Source of the DNA: Mesorhizobium sp. 113-3-3
Lineage (GTDB): Bacteria; Pseudomonadota; Alphaproteobacteria; Rhizobiales; Rhizobiaceae
Assembly (NCBI RefSeq): GCF_016756495.1
Contig: NZ_AP023243.1
Span: 5,894,501 to 5,958,500, forward strand
Direction of reading: 5' to 3'
Length of the DNA: 64,000 nucleotides
Part shown: positions 17,550-26,496 of the stretch, piece after piece
Numbering within the stretch: the first letter of the stretch is position 1
Layout: the number at the start of each line of letters is the position of its first letter
Notes under the pieces: generated by a model
Seen by the model: the letters and a program-made list of their open reading frames with translations, nothing else
Told to the model about the DNA's origin: nothing
Databases searched by the model: none
Program-made: the position numbers and the translations under genes

Positions 17550-17767
17550 TGATCCCACACCGGCTAGCTTTTGCTTTGGTGAGCGACCAGTTTGCACGAC
17601 CGCAGATCGGACCTGACCGATGTTTGGTAACGGCCGCAACCGGTGAAGGAAGACTTCAAAAACGGTCTTAGCTCTTGCCAAACCGGCCGTGAGCAGAGTG
17701 ATCCGTGGGGGCCGCCATTTCAGCGAATATCGCTGCGGTGACAGTCCGATGAAAGCGATGTGTCCCG

Positions 17768-18997
17768 TCAGATGTCGCGCTTGTGAACGTAGCCGTCCTT
17801 GATAGTAACCCGGATACCACTTCCATCTTCCTGGAACACACCAATATCGTCGAGGGGATTTCCGTCGACGATCAGGATATCTGCGAAGGCGCCCGGTATG
17901 AGTTCCCCGAGCTTGCCCTCTTGCCGCACGATTTCGGCATTCACTATCGTGGCCGAATGCAAGGTCTGCGCCGGCGTCTCGACCGCCGAACGGATCTTGA
18001 ACTCTTGCAGCTGGTAGTGGTGCATGACACCTTCCAGATCGGTGCCAAAACCAAGCTTCACACCGGCGTCGCGGCAGATTTTTACCGCCTCGACGCCGCG
18101 GCGCAGCATCATCTTGACCTGTTCGACGATGTGCGCAGGCGTGCTTAGTTGATCGGCGTAGAAGATGCTTGCCTCAAACGTCGCAAGCGTCGGCACCACA
18201 TACGCGTTCTTTTCGGAAACCAGGCGGGCGGTGTCCTTGTCAATAAGGTTGGCATGCTCGATGGTGCGCACACCTGCCTCAAGCGCTCGGCGGATGACGT
18301 CAACGCCATAACAATGCGCCATGACATAGGTGCCGAAATCGGCAGCTTCCTGCACTGCGACCCGTTGCTCTTCCAGTGAAAAATGCGGTGAATAGATCGA
18401 GGACTTGCCCGAATTGCCGCCGCCAGCCATCAGCTTGATCTGGTGAGCGCCTGCCGCGATCTCCTCGCGCACGGCGCGGCGGACAGCATCGACCCCATCG
18501 ACGACGCGGCTGATATTGCGCGTGCTACGGCAGTGCGGGCAGCCTTGCTCATGCTCGGTGCGGACACGGAAATCCCCCAAGCCGCCCGTTACGGCGAGCG
18601 CCAATCCGGGAACAAAAAGACGTGGACCGGGAAACAGATTCAGTCGCGTTGCTTCCGCGAGCGCCGCATCCGCGCCCCCCGAATCCCGCACGGTGGTGAA
18701 CCCACGCCGCAGATAACCGGCAAGGATTTTTGAGGCGTGCGCAGCAACGAGGTAAGGCGCGGTGTTGGCCAGAGTGACCTGATTGTTGACGTGGGCCATC
18801 GCATGAACGTGTGCGTCGATCAGGCCAGGCATCACAACGCGGCCACCGGCATCGATTTTCACCGTGTCGTGTGGGGCCTCGACCGATCCGGCGATCTCGA
18901 CGATCTTTTGACCTTCGATCCTGATCTGCTGACCCGAACGCAACTTCGCTTCTCGAGGATCGAGGACGGTGGCGTTGATGATTACGATATCACTCAT
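17768..18997 (-). CDS. Metal-dependent amidohydrolase (imidazolonepropionase/Xaa-Pro dipeptidase-like)
   Basis: The protein has 409 residues. It shows the urease/amidohydrolase superfamily metal site in full: HVH at 63-65 (DAHVHAMAH), a lysine in HQIKLMAGGG that may be carboxylated, His in VMAHCYG, His in TIEHANLI and Asp in GFGTDLEG. It probably hydrolyses an amide, cyclic amide or N-acyl bond in the cytoplasm. The start ATG 18997 has AGGA 6 nt upstream. It is the fourth gene of the minus-strand unit monooxygenase - M24 - SDR - amidohydrolase, under shared operator copy C. This suggests it cleaves a C-N bond of an oxidised intermediate. Confidence 0.88.
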   Translation of the reverse strand: MSDIVIINATVLDPREAKLRSGQQIRIEGQKIVEIAGSVEAPHDTVKIDAGGRVVMPGLIDAHVHAMAHVNNQVTLANTAPYLVAAHASKILAGYLRRGFTTVRDSGGADAALAEATRLNLFPGPRLFVPGLALAVTGGLGDFRVRTEHEQGCPHCRSTRNISRVVDGVDAVRRAVREEIAAGAHQIKLMAGGGNSGKSSIYSPHFSLEEQRVAVQEAADFGTYVMAHCYGVDVIRRALEAGVRTIEHANLIDKDTARLVSEKNAYVVPTLATFEASIFYADQLSTPAHIVEQVKMMLRRGVEAVKICRDAGVKLGFGTDLEGVMHHYQLQEFKIRSAVETPAQTLHSATIVNAEIVRQEGKLGELIPGAFADILIVDGNPLDDIGVFQEDGSGIRVTIKDGYVHKRDI

Positions 18998-19031
18998 GGC
19001 TGTTCCTGTAGGTTTGCCGGGCATCCGCCGA

Positions 19032-19781
19032 TCAGCGTGCGGGCCCTTTGATCAGCGACTCTCCGCCGTCGACCACGACTGCCTGGCCGGTCATGAATCG
19101 CGCATCCTCCGAAAGGATGAATCGTACGATGGCACCGAACTCCCCGACGGTGCCCATGCGATGCAAAGGCACGAGTTCAGGAACTTTCTGCAGAAAAGAC
19201 TCGCGACCGCCAAACATCTCCCAGACCGGAGCATTGAAGGGTGTATCCACCCAACCCGGGCAGAGGGCATTAACGCGGATGTTGTCGCCGGCATATTCAA
19301 GCGCGAGTTGCCGGGTCATCGTCAGCAATGCCGATTTCGATACGATATAGGGGAGCGAACCCTTGGCCACCATGATGGATGCCGCAGAGGCTGTGAACAG
19401 CAGGCTGCCGCCGCCAGCCTCACGCAGCCGGGGAAGAGCGGCGCGCGCCAGAACCGCATTGGCCCGCACATTGAGCGCGAAGCTCAAGTCGAATGCTTGA
19501 AGTTCCATGCTCTCGACCGTGCCGACATGGCAAATGCCGGCATTGTTCCAAACAGCGTCGAGGCCACCCAGATGCTCGCCGGCCTTGGCTACGACCGAGC
19601 CGATTTGATCGTCGTCAGCAATGTCGATCGTCAGCACCAACTCGGCGCCCAGATCGTGCGGCGCCTCTTTTCTGTCCGCCATGACGACCCGCGCGCCCAC
19701 AGCGGCGAGAGCGCGAACTCCTGCCTCGCCCATACCGCTGGATCCGCCGATGACGAGAACACGCTGTCCCTGAAGGCTCAT
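19032..19781 (-). CDS. Short-chain dehydrogenase/reductase
   Basis: The protein has 249 residues. The cofactor motif GGSSGMGEAG (12-21) is a variant of TGxxxGxG, NNAG lies at 79-82, and the catalytic YxxxK is Y145/K149 (SLPYIVSKSAL). The ASAAS stretch at 131-135 carries the catalytic serine. Asp-36 (VVMADRKE) after strand 2 favours NAD over NADP. The ATG overlaps the M24 gene stop as ATGA, so it is translationally coupled. It probably oxidises or reduces a hydroxyl/keto group of the pathway intermediate released by the upstream enzymes. Confidence 0.9.
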   Translation of the reverse strand: MSLQGQRVLVIGGSSGMGEAGVRALAAVGARVVMADRKEAPHDLGAELVLTIDIADDDQIGSVVAKAGEHLGGLDAVWNNAGICHVGTVESMELQAFDLSFALNVRANAVLARAALPRLREAGGGSLLFTASAASIMVAKGSLPYIVSKSALLTMTRQLALEYAGDNIRVNALCPGWVDTPFNAPVWEMFGGRESFLQKVPELVPLHRMGTVGEFGAIVRFILSEDARFMTGQAVVVDGGESLIKGPAR

Positions 19782-20920
19782 CTTACGGCAATCTCCCGTG
19801 GCGTTTGGGTCAGGCGCACAGGGCCATTTTCGGTGACCAGAACCGTTTCGCTGAAAGGCATGCCTTCAGAATAATGGATGACGTGAAACACCATGTTGGG
19901 CTCCAGCGCCCACGTTTCGTTTGGCATGAATATCCGGGTGTGGTCGGAGGTGCGCGGTACGGCGTGATAGCCAAGCGTATAGGCCGAGACCTGCGGATAA
20001 GTCTTCTTCAGGCCTTCGCGAAGCATTGTCTCCCGGGCAACACGGTCGATTTCGCCGGAAATCGCGCCGGGGACCATCGCGGCAATGAACTCGTCCTGAA
20101 TCTGAACGATGCGGTCGGCTATCCTTCGGTGACGGTCAGAGACATGTCCAACCGCCATCGGACGCGCGATCCGGCCGGAATAGCCGTTGACTTGCGGCAC
20201 CGCCTCAATGAAGTAGAGCTCGCCGGCCTGCATGATCCGTTCACCCAACCGGCCATGCATATTGGCGACCGTGCTGCCGTAACCGAACACGGCAACGCGA
20301 CCATTATCCGCACCCAGCTTGATTGCCTCGCGGTATGTGGCGATGGCCGGCTCGCGCTCCGATCGGCCAACGGAGATGGCATCGGTCCCGGCCTGGACGG
20401 CCGCGTCAGCTATGGCGCAGGCGCGGCGCAAAGCCTCAATTTCGGCCGGCGATTTGATCAGCCGATGTTCCCAGATGACCTTGCCGAAATCCACAAACGT
20501 CAGCCCTGGCATTTCAGCCTGAATACGCTCGTATCTTTGGATCGTGAGGAAGTGGCTGTCGGTCTCGACAGCCAGCACTGGTTCGCCGCTATCGCGTATC
20601 AACCGTGCCAAAAGGGCGATTTCGTCCTCGTGGTCATCGAAGGTGACAAAGGCGTCCGCCGCAGCCTGACGCCTCGCTCCGACCTGATCGGCCGAGCGGA
20701 CCAAAAGCGTCACGGCTCCCGAGGGCGAGATCAAGGCCGCCTGATAGCGGGCTCCAGAGTGGCTGTAGCCTGTCAGATAAGCCAAGCTGTCGATCTGGTC
20801 CACGAGCAGCAAACCAGCGCCGCGAGCGGTCACCTCCGAAAGGACACGTGCCACCCGCCCACGGAATTCGGCACGATCGAAGGGCAGTAATGACTGTACC
20901 CCGCCGGCGCCAGAGGTCAT
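19778..20920 (-). CDS. Creatinase-like M24-family protein lacking the usual metal ligands (paralog 1)
   Basis: The protein has 380 residues. An N-terminal creatinase-type domain (LLLVDQIDSLAYLTGY at about 37-52) is followed by a pita-bread M24 domain. In metallopeptidases of this fold the ligands are Asp, Asp, His, Glu, Glu. Here the first aligns with E239 (YFIEAVPQ), the second with G249 (GYSGRIARP), and the glutamate after MVFHVI is absent; E358 (SETVLVTE) remains. This resembles creatinase, which cleaves a C-N bond without metal, rather than an aminopeptidase. It is coupled by ATGA overlaps to both neighbours. The paralog at 29786 has the same losses. The substrate is unknown. Confidence 0.85.
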   Translation of the reverse strand: MTSGAGGVQSLLPFDRAEFRGRVARVLSEVTARGAGLLLVDQIDSLAYLTGYSHSGARYQAALISPSGAVTLLVRSADQVGARRQAAADAFVTFDDHEDEIALLARLIRDSGEPVLAVETDSHFLTIQRYERIQAEMPGLTFVDFGKVIWEHRLIKSPAEIEALRRACAIADAAVQAGTDAISVGRSEREPAIATYREAIKLGADNGRVAVFGYGSTVANMHGRLGERIMQAGELYFIEAVPQVNGYSGRIARPMAVGHVSDRHRRIADRIVQIQDEFIAAMVPGAISGEIDRVARETMLREGLKKTYPQVSAYTLGYHAVPRTSDHTRIFMPNETWALEPNMVFHVIHYSEGMPFSETVLVTENGPVRLTQTPREIAVR

Positions 20921-22176
20921 GCCGCGTCCCGGTCGAAATGGAAGCCAAGATCGGCCCAGGTCTTGCGCTCGCTGGGCTGGAGCCGCCGGCCATATTTCGC
21001 CTTGGGGAAATAATCGCGCGAAAGCTCAGTTTTGGCGACCGTCTTCATGATCATGCTTTCGCGCGTGTGAAGCGTGGCGACACGCGCATCACGCATCAGG
21101 CGCGGGATGCTGCTCCAACGAAACACAGCTCGGGTCCCGACGATCTCGAAGGCCTTGGTCGAAACCATGCCCACGGTTGTCTTGGCCATATGAAGGCCCA
21201 TGAGGGTCGCGTGCGCGGCCTCGCCCCACATTTTCTGATCGTAGAGATGCTGCGCATACCACAGCTGCGACCGCGTCGCGGCGATGGCTGAAGCCATTTC
21301 GCCGAGGGAATACATGTTGGTGTCGTCCTGCTGAAGAAAGGGCCGAGTCGCTACGACGTCCCTCACCTCCTCGTAGATCCCCTGCGCGGAGCCAAGCGAA
21401 TGCGCCGCGTAGGCAAGTTCGAACGTGTAGGGGTGGGTCTGATTGAAATCACCAGGTTCGCCAAGGACGTTTTTCCAAGGGATGGAGACGTTGGTGAATT
21501 TGGCGCCGCCAGACAGCGATGCGCGAATGCCGGTCGCCTCTTCCCAGCCTGCGACGAATTCGACGCCCGGGTTTGGCAACTCGATCACAAAGACGCTGGC
21601 TCCGACATCGGGGTCGTCCGTCCCAGGTGCCAATGCCCAGAACAGAAGGTATTTCGATGCCGCGCCGCCGCTGGTGAAACCCTTGAAGCCATTGGCGAGG
21701 AAGCCGCCTTCGGTCGGCGTCAGATCCGATGCGAACGAAATCTTGCCATCCTTATGCGGAACCACTTGTGAACGGCCGGGCTGCACCTCGCTGCCAACCG
21801 ACGCCACGCCGACCCCGTTCTGCGCCACGTCGCCCAGGATGCGCCGTTTCTGCTCCTCGTTGGCGAGCCCGGCCACCAACCCGAAGCAGTGATACTGGTT
21901 CTGGATGATCCAGCCGGTGCTCCCACAGGCCGACGCGAAGATTTCGACCACGGCATGGCAAAGATTGCTGAAGCCGGCATCCTCATCGGCATAGCCGCCA
22001 TATTCTTTTGGAATGCCGAGCTTCAGAAAACCGCCATCGACCATGTCGCGCCAGTTTTCGTGCGGCCAGCCCCCCGCCTCGTCAACCTGCCTTGCCCGCT
22101 TGGCGAAGACCTCCTTGAGAGCTCTGGCTTTCTCGATCCATTGCGCACCTTCGGGGGTCGTCTTGAACGGGTACAT
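20917..22176 (-). CDS. Acyl-CoA-dehydrogenase-fold flavin-dependent monooxygenase (probable two-component oxygenase)
   Basis: The 419-residue protein has the acyl-CoA dehydrogenase fold. Its sequence style (GIPKEYGGY near the start, GSTGWIIQNQYHCFGL, FASDLTPTEGG, GFKGFTSGGAASKYLLFWAL, IPRLMRDARVATLH at the end) resembles the group D reduced-flavin monooxygenases such as HsaA, HpaB-like and DszC enzymes rather than beta-oxidation dehydrogenases. Such enzymes need a separate flavin reductase. The only one in the window, at 41313, carries the same operator as this gene. The start ATG 22176 follows AGGAAGAAGGA. It is the first gene of a four-gene unit with ATGA overlaps. It probably hydroxylates or N-oxygenates the imported substrate. 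Confidence 0.82.
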   Translation of the reverse strand: MYPFKTTPEGAQWIEKARALKEVFAKRARQVDEAGGWPHENWRDMVDGGFLKLGIPKEYGGYADEDAGFSNLCHAVVEIFASACGSTGWIIQNQYHCFGLVAGLANEEQKRRILGDVAQNGVGVASVGSEVQPGRSQVVPHKDGKISFASDLTPTEGGFLANGFKGFTSGGAASKYLLFWALAPGTDDPDVGASVFVIELPNPGVEFVAGWEEATGIRASLSGGAKFTNVSIPWKNVLGEPGDFNQTHPYTFELAYAAHSLGSAQGIYEEVRDVVATRPFLQQDDTNMYSLGEMASAIAATRSQLWYAQHLYDQKMWGEAAHATLMGLHMAKTTVGMVSTKAFEIVGTRAVFRWSSIPRLMRDARVATLHTRESMIMKTVAKTELSRDYFPKAKYGRRLQPSERKTWADLGFHFDRDAA

Positions 22177-22204
22177 TCCTTCTTCCTTCCTGGGTAGGCG
22201 AACA

Positions 22205-22225
22205 ATAGTGCATGCAGTATGCAAT
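22205..22225. promoter_or_regulatory. Shared operator, copy C
   Basis: The sequence contains TAGTGCATGCAGTATGCAAT, the reverse complement of the consensus core with one central change. It lies 29 bp upstream of the monooxygenase start and downstream of the UPF0303 stop codon, so the monooxygenase operon has its own control point. Confidence 0.65.
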
Positions 22226-22230
22226 CTTCA

Positions 22231-22707
22231 TCACTTCTCGTCAATGGCCTTCTGATATGTTTCAAGCGCTCGAACGACCAACCGATGGTCATCGATCGAG
22301 GCCAGGCCGGCGCATCCAATTGCGCCAACCAGCGTCGAACCAATACGGATTGGCACGGCGCCCCCGCAAAGCACGTACCGGGCTGGGTCAAGCGCACGCT
22401 CTTGAGCAAAATCAGGTTCTACCCGGGCTTGGAGCTCGAGCTGCATAGACGCCTTGCCAAAGCGGCGTACTGCCGCGAATTTCCTTTCTATCCAATGCTG
22501 ATAGTCGGCGCTGGTACCAGGCGTGGCGGCACGCAGGATTATCTGCTCGCCGAGGTCGACGCCGATAGCCACCGTCAAATCCTCGCTTTCGGCCAGCGCA
22601 AGCAAGGTCTTGCCTAGCCTGAGCGCGTCGGCCTGGCCGAACACGGTGAAGACAAGCCTGCGGGTCTCTTGCTCGATCTGATCGATCTGGTCACGGATAG
22701 CTTGCAA
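22231..22707 (-). CDS. UPF0303/heme-degrading-domain (DUF336, GlcG/HbpS-like) protein
   Basis: The protein has 158 residues and matches the UPF0303 group of the Haem_degrading/GlcG/HbpS fold, with the characteristic IERKFAAVRRFGKAS and GGAVPIRIGSTLVGAIGCAGL stretches. The biochemical role of UPF0303 members is not settled; despite the name, heme degradation is not established for this branch. Members often accompany dehydrogenase and catabolic operons. I use TTG 22707, which has GGAG 8 nt upstream. A half-like copy of the shared operator (22730-22747) lies 22 bp upstream. It is followed by the monooxygenase unit after 54 bp. Confidence 0.8.
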   Translation of the reverse strand: MQAIRDQIDQIEQETRRLVFTVFGQADALRLGKTLLALAESEDLTVAIGVDLGEQIILRAATPGTSADYQHWIERKFAAVRRFGKASMQLELQARVEPDFAQERALDPARYVLCGGAVPIRIGSTLVGAIGCAGLASIDDHRLVVRALETYQKAIDEK

Positions 22708-22729
22708 CGGTGTCTCTCCTTAAATCGGA

Positions 22730-22747
22730 ATTGTATGCAGCACTGAG
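22730..22747. promoter_or_regulatory. Shared operator, degenerate copy D
   Basis: ATTGTATGCAGCACTGAG keeps one half of the shared element well (its reverse complement reads CTGCATACAAT) and the other half poorly. It lies 22 bp before the UPF0303 start. It is weaker than copies A-C. Confidence 0.4.
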
Positions 22748-22899
22748 CCTACGCCCGCATGATGGAGGAGGGACAAACGCCCCTCGCCCCGAAACAGATC
22801 GGCGTTGTTTATCGTGGTATTTCAGTCATCTATGCCGGCCGGGACTTCGGATTGGTCGAGACATGTGTTGTGCGGCCCTCTGCTCCGGACCGCATGCAG

Positions 22900-24504
22900 T
22901 TAACTCTCGCCGAGGACCAGCGCTGCTGCCTTCTCACCGATCATCATAGTGGGCGCATTGGTGTTTCCAGTCGTGACCACCGGCATTACGGACGCATCGG
23001 CAACCCGCAAGCCGTCAATGCCGATGACCCGCAATTGCGGGTCGACCACGGCCATCTCATCGGTTCCCATTTTGCAGGTGCCGGATGGGTGATATTCGCT
23101 CAAAAGGTTCCTTCGGTTATAGGCCTGGATGGCGTTGTCGGATCTGATATGCAGACCTGGATCGATTTCTTCGCCGGTGAAGTCTCGAAATGCATTCTGG
23201 GCATTGATTTCACGAACCAGGCGCAAGCCCTCGGTCAGGGCCCCGACGTCGGCGGGATCGGCGAGAAAATTGTGCTGGATTGTCGGCGGCTGCAACGGAT
23301 CAGTGGATCGCAGCCAAAGCGAGCCACGAGATTTCGGCCGCATCAAGCCAAATTGCAGCGCGTAGGCGTTGAATGTTCCGACCTCGCCCTTAGGCGATTT
23401 CAAGTTGCGGCTAACGGGATAGAATTGCACCTGCAGGTCCGGCCGTTGCTGTGCGGGACTGCTTCGCAGGAAGGCCTGCACCGACATTGGGAAAACCGCA
23501 ATCGGACCCGTTCGCCTGAAGACGTACTCTGCTGCCGCCTTGAGGCCACGAACCGGATTCTTCAACGAATAGTAAGTCAACGGCTTTGTGCAGGCGAACT
23601 GGGCGAAACTGCCGCAATGATCCTGCAAGTTCTGGCCGACGCCGGGAAGGTCGGCGGTCGGACGGACGCCGACGGCCTGTAACCGATCCGCAGGGCCTAT
23701 ACCCGCCAGCATCAGAAGGTGCGGCGACATGTATGCTCCGGCACACAGGATCGTCTCGCCGGCTGCGACAGAGTGGTCGACGCCGTGGCGGACATATCGC
23801 ACTCCGCTGCAGCGCTTGTCCTGCAGGATCAGGCCAGTGACATGCGCATCCGTGATGACGGTCAGGTTCTTGCGGCCGCGGATCGGCTGGAGGTAGCCGT
23901 GCGCGGCGGAGCAGCGAACGCCGCGCCTTGAGTCAATATTGTATTGAACCCAATCGAAACCTTCATGATCGCCGGTGTTGTAGTCGTCGACCACCGGCAT
24001 ACCCATCTCGCGACCAGCTTCGAGAAACGCTTCGAACAAAGGCGTGCGATAACTTCCATAGCTGACGGCAATAGGCCCGAATGACCCACGGTCCTGCGAT
24101 GAAGGTCCTTGCCAGGTCTCCATTCGTTTGAAGTAGGGCAGGACGCTGTCCCAGCCCCAGCCGGTGGCGCCGGCGCGCTCCCAGTCGTTGAAGTCCTCTG
24201 CGTGCCCTCGCACAAAGATCATGCCGTTGATCGCAGATGACCCGCCAAGCACCTTGCCGCGCGGAAGGTTGAGGCGCCGGTTATCGGCGCCCGCCTCGGG
24301 CTCACTCACCAGTTTCCAATCGAGCTTGCTTCCGACCGTGTAGTTCACCCCAATTGGAATCCGGATCAGGGGATTGCGGTCCCGTGGACCAGCTTCGAGC
24401 AGAAGAACCTTGGTCGCAGGGTCGGCGCTGAGCCTGTTGGCCAGCACGCAGCCGGCGGATCCGGCGCCCACGATGATAAAGTCATAATTTGCGGTCACGG
24501 ACAT
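22900..24504 (-). CDS. GMC-family FAD-dependent alcohol/choline-type oxidoreductase (paralog 1)
   Basis: The protein has 534 residues. The N-terminal FAD motif is IIVGAGSAGCVLANRLS, the GMC signature follows as GGSSAINGMIFVRGHAEDF, and the C-terminal catalytic pair is His in HPSGTCKMG and Asn in GNTNAPTMMIGEKAA. It oxidises a primary or secondary alcohol using FAD. ATG 24504 is adopted, but GTG 24498 has the better-spaced AGGAA. It is 73 bp after the MalG-like permease in the same direction, so the sugar importer and this oxidase probably form one unit. It is paralogous to the gene at 57836. Confidence 0.9.
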   Translation of the reverse strand: MSVTANYDFIIVGAGSAGCVLANRLSADPATKVLLLEAGPRDRNPLIRIPIGVNYTVGSKLDWKLVSEPEAGADNRRLNLPRGKVLGGSSAINGMIFVRGHAEDFNDWERAGATGWGWDSVLPYFKRMETWQGPSSQDRGSFGPIAVSYGSYRTPLFEAFLEAGREMGMPVVDDYNTGDHEGFDWVQYNIDSRRGVRCSAAHGYLQPIRGRKNLTVITDAHVTGLILQDKRCSGVRYVRHGVDHSVAAGETILCAGAYMSPHLLMLAGIGPADRLQAVGVRPTADLPGVGQNLQDHCGSFAQFACTKPLTYYSLKNPVRGLKAAAEYVFRRTGPIAVFPMSVQAFLRSSPAQQRPDLQVQFYPVSRNLKSPKGEVGTFNAYALQFGLMRPKSRGSLWLRSTDPLQPPTIQHNFLADPADVGALTEGLRLVREINAQNAFRDFTGEEIDPGLHIRSDNAIQAYNRRNLLSEYHPSGTCKMGTDEMAVVDPQLRVIGIDGLRVADASVMPVVTTGNTNAPTMMIGEKAAALVLGES

Positions 24505-24577
24505 TTCCTGTGGGATGCGAACCTGGCAGATGGCTGGGTCCAGACGATCATGATTTGGCTCACCAGTCCTGGCCGCT

Positions 24578-25462
24578 TCAACCCTTGATGGATCCAGCGG
24601 CCAGCCCGCGCAGGAAGTAGCGCCCGGCAAAGACATAGACCAGCAGAGTCGGCAGGGCAGTCAGGAATACCGCAGCCATGTTGACGTTGTATTGCTTCGT
24701 TCCAGTCGTCGATGCGACCATGTTGTACAGACCGACCGTCACCGGAGAGGTCAGGCCGGACGTGTAGGTCGTGGCTAGAAGATAATCGTTCCAGATGTGC
24801 GTAAACTGCCAGATGACCGACACAACAATCGTCGGAATGGCAATCGGAAGCACGATCCGGCGGAAAATCTGGAGGAATCCGGCACCATCCATCCTGGCAG
24901 CGCTGACGATCTCGTGCGGAACGGTGACGAAGAAGTTGCGAAAGAACAGGGTTGTGAACGCAATGCCGTAGATGACGTGCACTAGAACGAGCCCCACCAC
25001 GCTGTTTGCGATACCGAGAGAACCCATCACATAGGCTAGAGGGATCAAAACGATCTGCAACGGTATGAACACGCCGAAAAGCAGGAAGGCGAAGACCCAA
25101 TTGTGCCCGGGGAACTTGAAATGGGTCAGCGCGAAGCCGTTGATCGCACCGATCGGCGTCGACAAAATGACCGCGGGCACGACCATGGCGACCGAATTCA
25201 GAAAATAGGGCGCCAGCCCGTTGCAGCTCGTGCCGATGCAAGCATTGAACATCGCGTCGCGCCAGGGCTGTAGTGTGGGAGACGCAGGCAGGTCGATCAT
25301 CGTGCCGCTGCGGAGTTCCTCAAGAGATTTTAGCGACGTCAGCACAACCACCAAAAGCGGAAAGATGTAGATCACCGCCATGAACAGCAGCGCACCATAA
25401 ATAATGACTCGCGTTGCCCGGTGCGCAAGACCGGTTCCAAGCACCACGTCATGCGTGCTCAT
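24578..25462 (-). CDS. Sugar-type ABC transporter permease (MalG/UgpE-like)
   Basis: The protein has 294 residues and six membrane segments. The EAA loop is HEIVSAARMDGAGFLQIFRRIVLPIAIP. It has the N-terminal pattern of the second permease of CUT1 carbohydrate importers. Its ATG is 14 bp inside the MalF-like gene. No ATPase gene follows. The plus-strand ATPase at 33004 is of the matching MsmK/UgpC class and probably completes the importer. Confidence 0.92.
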   Translation of the reverse strand: MSTHDVVLGTGLAHRATRVIIYGALLFMAVIYIFPLLVVVLTSLKSLEELRSGTMIDLPASPTLQPWRDAMFNACIGTSCNGLAPYFLNSVAMVVPAVILSTPIGAINGFALTHFKFPGHNWVFAFLLFGVFIPLQIVLIPLAYVMGSLGIANSVVGLVLVHVIYGIAFTTLFFRNFFVTVPHEIVSAARMDGAGFLQIFRRIVLPIAIPTIVVSVIWQFTHIWNDYLLATTYTSGLTSPVTVGLYNMVASTTGTKQYNVNMAAVFLTALPTLLVYVFAGRYFLRGLAAGSIKG

Positions 25463-26393
25463 TGGAGCCCTTCCGGGTCGAAGCGTAGAGATAGGGTATG
25501 ACGATTGCCAGGATTGTCATGAAGATCATCACCGCACTGGCTGCTCCGACACCAAGTTGCGATCGCTCGAAAGTCTGCTTGTACATGAAGGTCGCGGGCA
25601 ACTGGGTGTTGTTGGCTGGCCCGCCATTCGTCAGCGCTATCACCAGGTCGAAGGTTCGCAAGGCTTGCTGTACAAGCACAACCGCGACAGTCACGAATGT
25701 CGGCCCCAGGAGCGGGATGATTATGCGACGATAGATCGATAGACCTCCCGCCCCGTCCAGCCGCGCCGCCTTGATCAGATCTTCGTCTATTCCTCGCAAG
25801 CCGGCGAGGAAGAGCGCCATAACGAAGCCAGATGCCTGCCACACACCGGCTAGCACAACTGTGTAAAGGGCGAAGCGCGGGTTGACGAGCCAGTCGAAAC
25901 GGAAGCTCTCCCATCCCCACATGTGCATGACGCGTTCTATGCCGAGACCTGGGTTTAGGATCCACTTCCAAGCAGTCCCGGTAACGACGAAGGACAGAGC
26001 CATCGGATAGAGATAGATGAGACGCAAAGCGCCTTCAGCACGTATTCTTTGGTCGAGCAGGATGGCGAGAAAGAGACCGACGACGGTTGTGATCAAGATG
26101 TAGAGAAACGTAAACACCACGATATTTTTGGCCGACTGGATCCAGACCGGATTTGACCATAAATTATAGTATTGCCTCAAGCCGACCCAGTGATAGTCGG
26201 GCAACATGCCGGATGCGCTGAAAGATATATATGCTGTCCAAATCATGAAGCCGTAGACGAAAATCGACGCGATCGCGATCGAGGGCGCCAAGGCAATCTG
26301 CGACGCGTATCTGCCCAGAAACGCGCGCGCACTGCCGCTTACCAAACTCGGACGCGCAGTAAAGGATTCGGACTTGAGCGATAGCAATTCCAT
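25449..26393 (-). CDS. Sugar-type ABC transporter permease (MalF/UgpA-like)
   Basis: The protein has about 314 residues and six membrane segments after a short cytoplasmic leader. The EAA loop is EDLIKAARLDGAGGLSIYRRIIIPLLGP. I prefer ATG 26393 (MELLSLKSES); a TTG at 26465 would add 24 polar residues and is not excluded. It pairs with the MalG-like protein encoded immediately downstream. The binding-protein gene lies upstream. Confidence 0.88.
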   Translation of the reverse strand: MELLSLKSESFTARPSLVSGSARAFLGRYASQIALAPSIAIASIFVYGFMIWTAYISFSASGMLPDYHWVGLRQYYNLWSNPVWIQSAKNIVVFTFLYILITTVVGLFLAILLDQRIRAEGALRLIYLYPMALSFVVTGTAWKWILNPGLGIERVMHMWGWESFRFDWLVNPRFALYTVVLAGVWQASGFVMALFLAGLRGIDEDLIKAARLDGAGGLSIYRRIIIPLLGPTFVTVAVVLVQQALRTFDLVIALTNGGPANNTQLPATFMYKQTFERSQLGVGAASAVMIFMTILAIVIPYLYASTRKGSNEHA

Positions 26394-26496
26394 CCGCCTT
26401 GCCGCCAACCGTTGCTTTAGATTCCTGACCTGCAGCGCACCGCAAATCGTTTCCTGCTGGAACAATCCACGGTGCGGCAGTATGGGGACGCCCCTA

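Noticed and set aside
19778..20920. Ectoine degradation (EutD/DoeA) as the role of the M24 gene
   Set aside because: The N-terminal creatinase domain and ABC context are reminiscent, but the partner genes EutA/B/C/E (DoeB etc.) are absent and the M24 proteins have diverged active sites.
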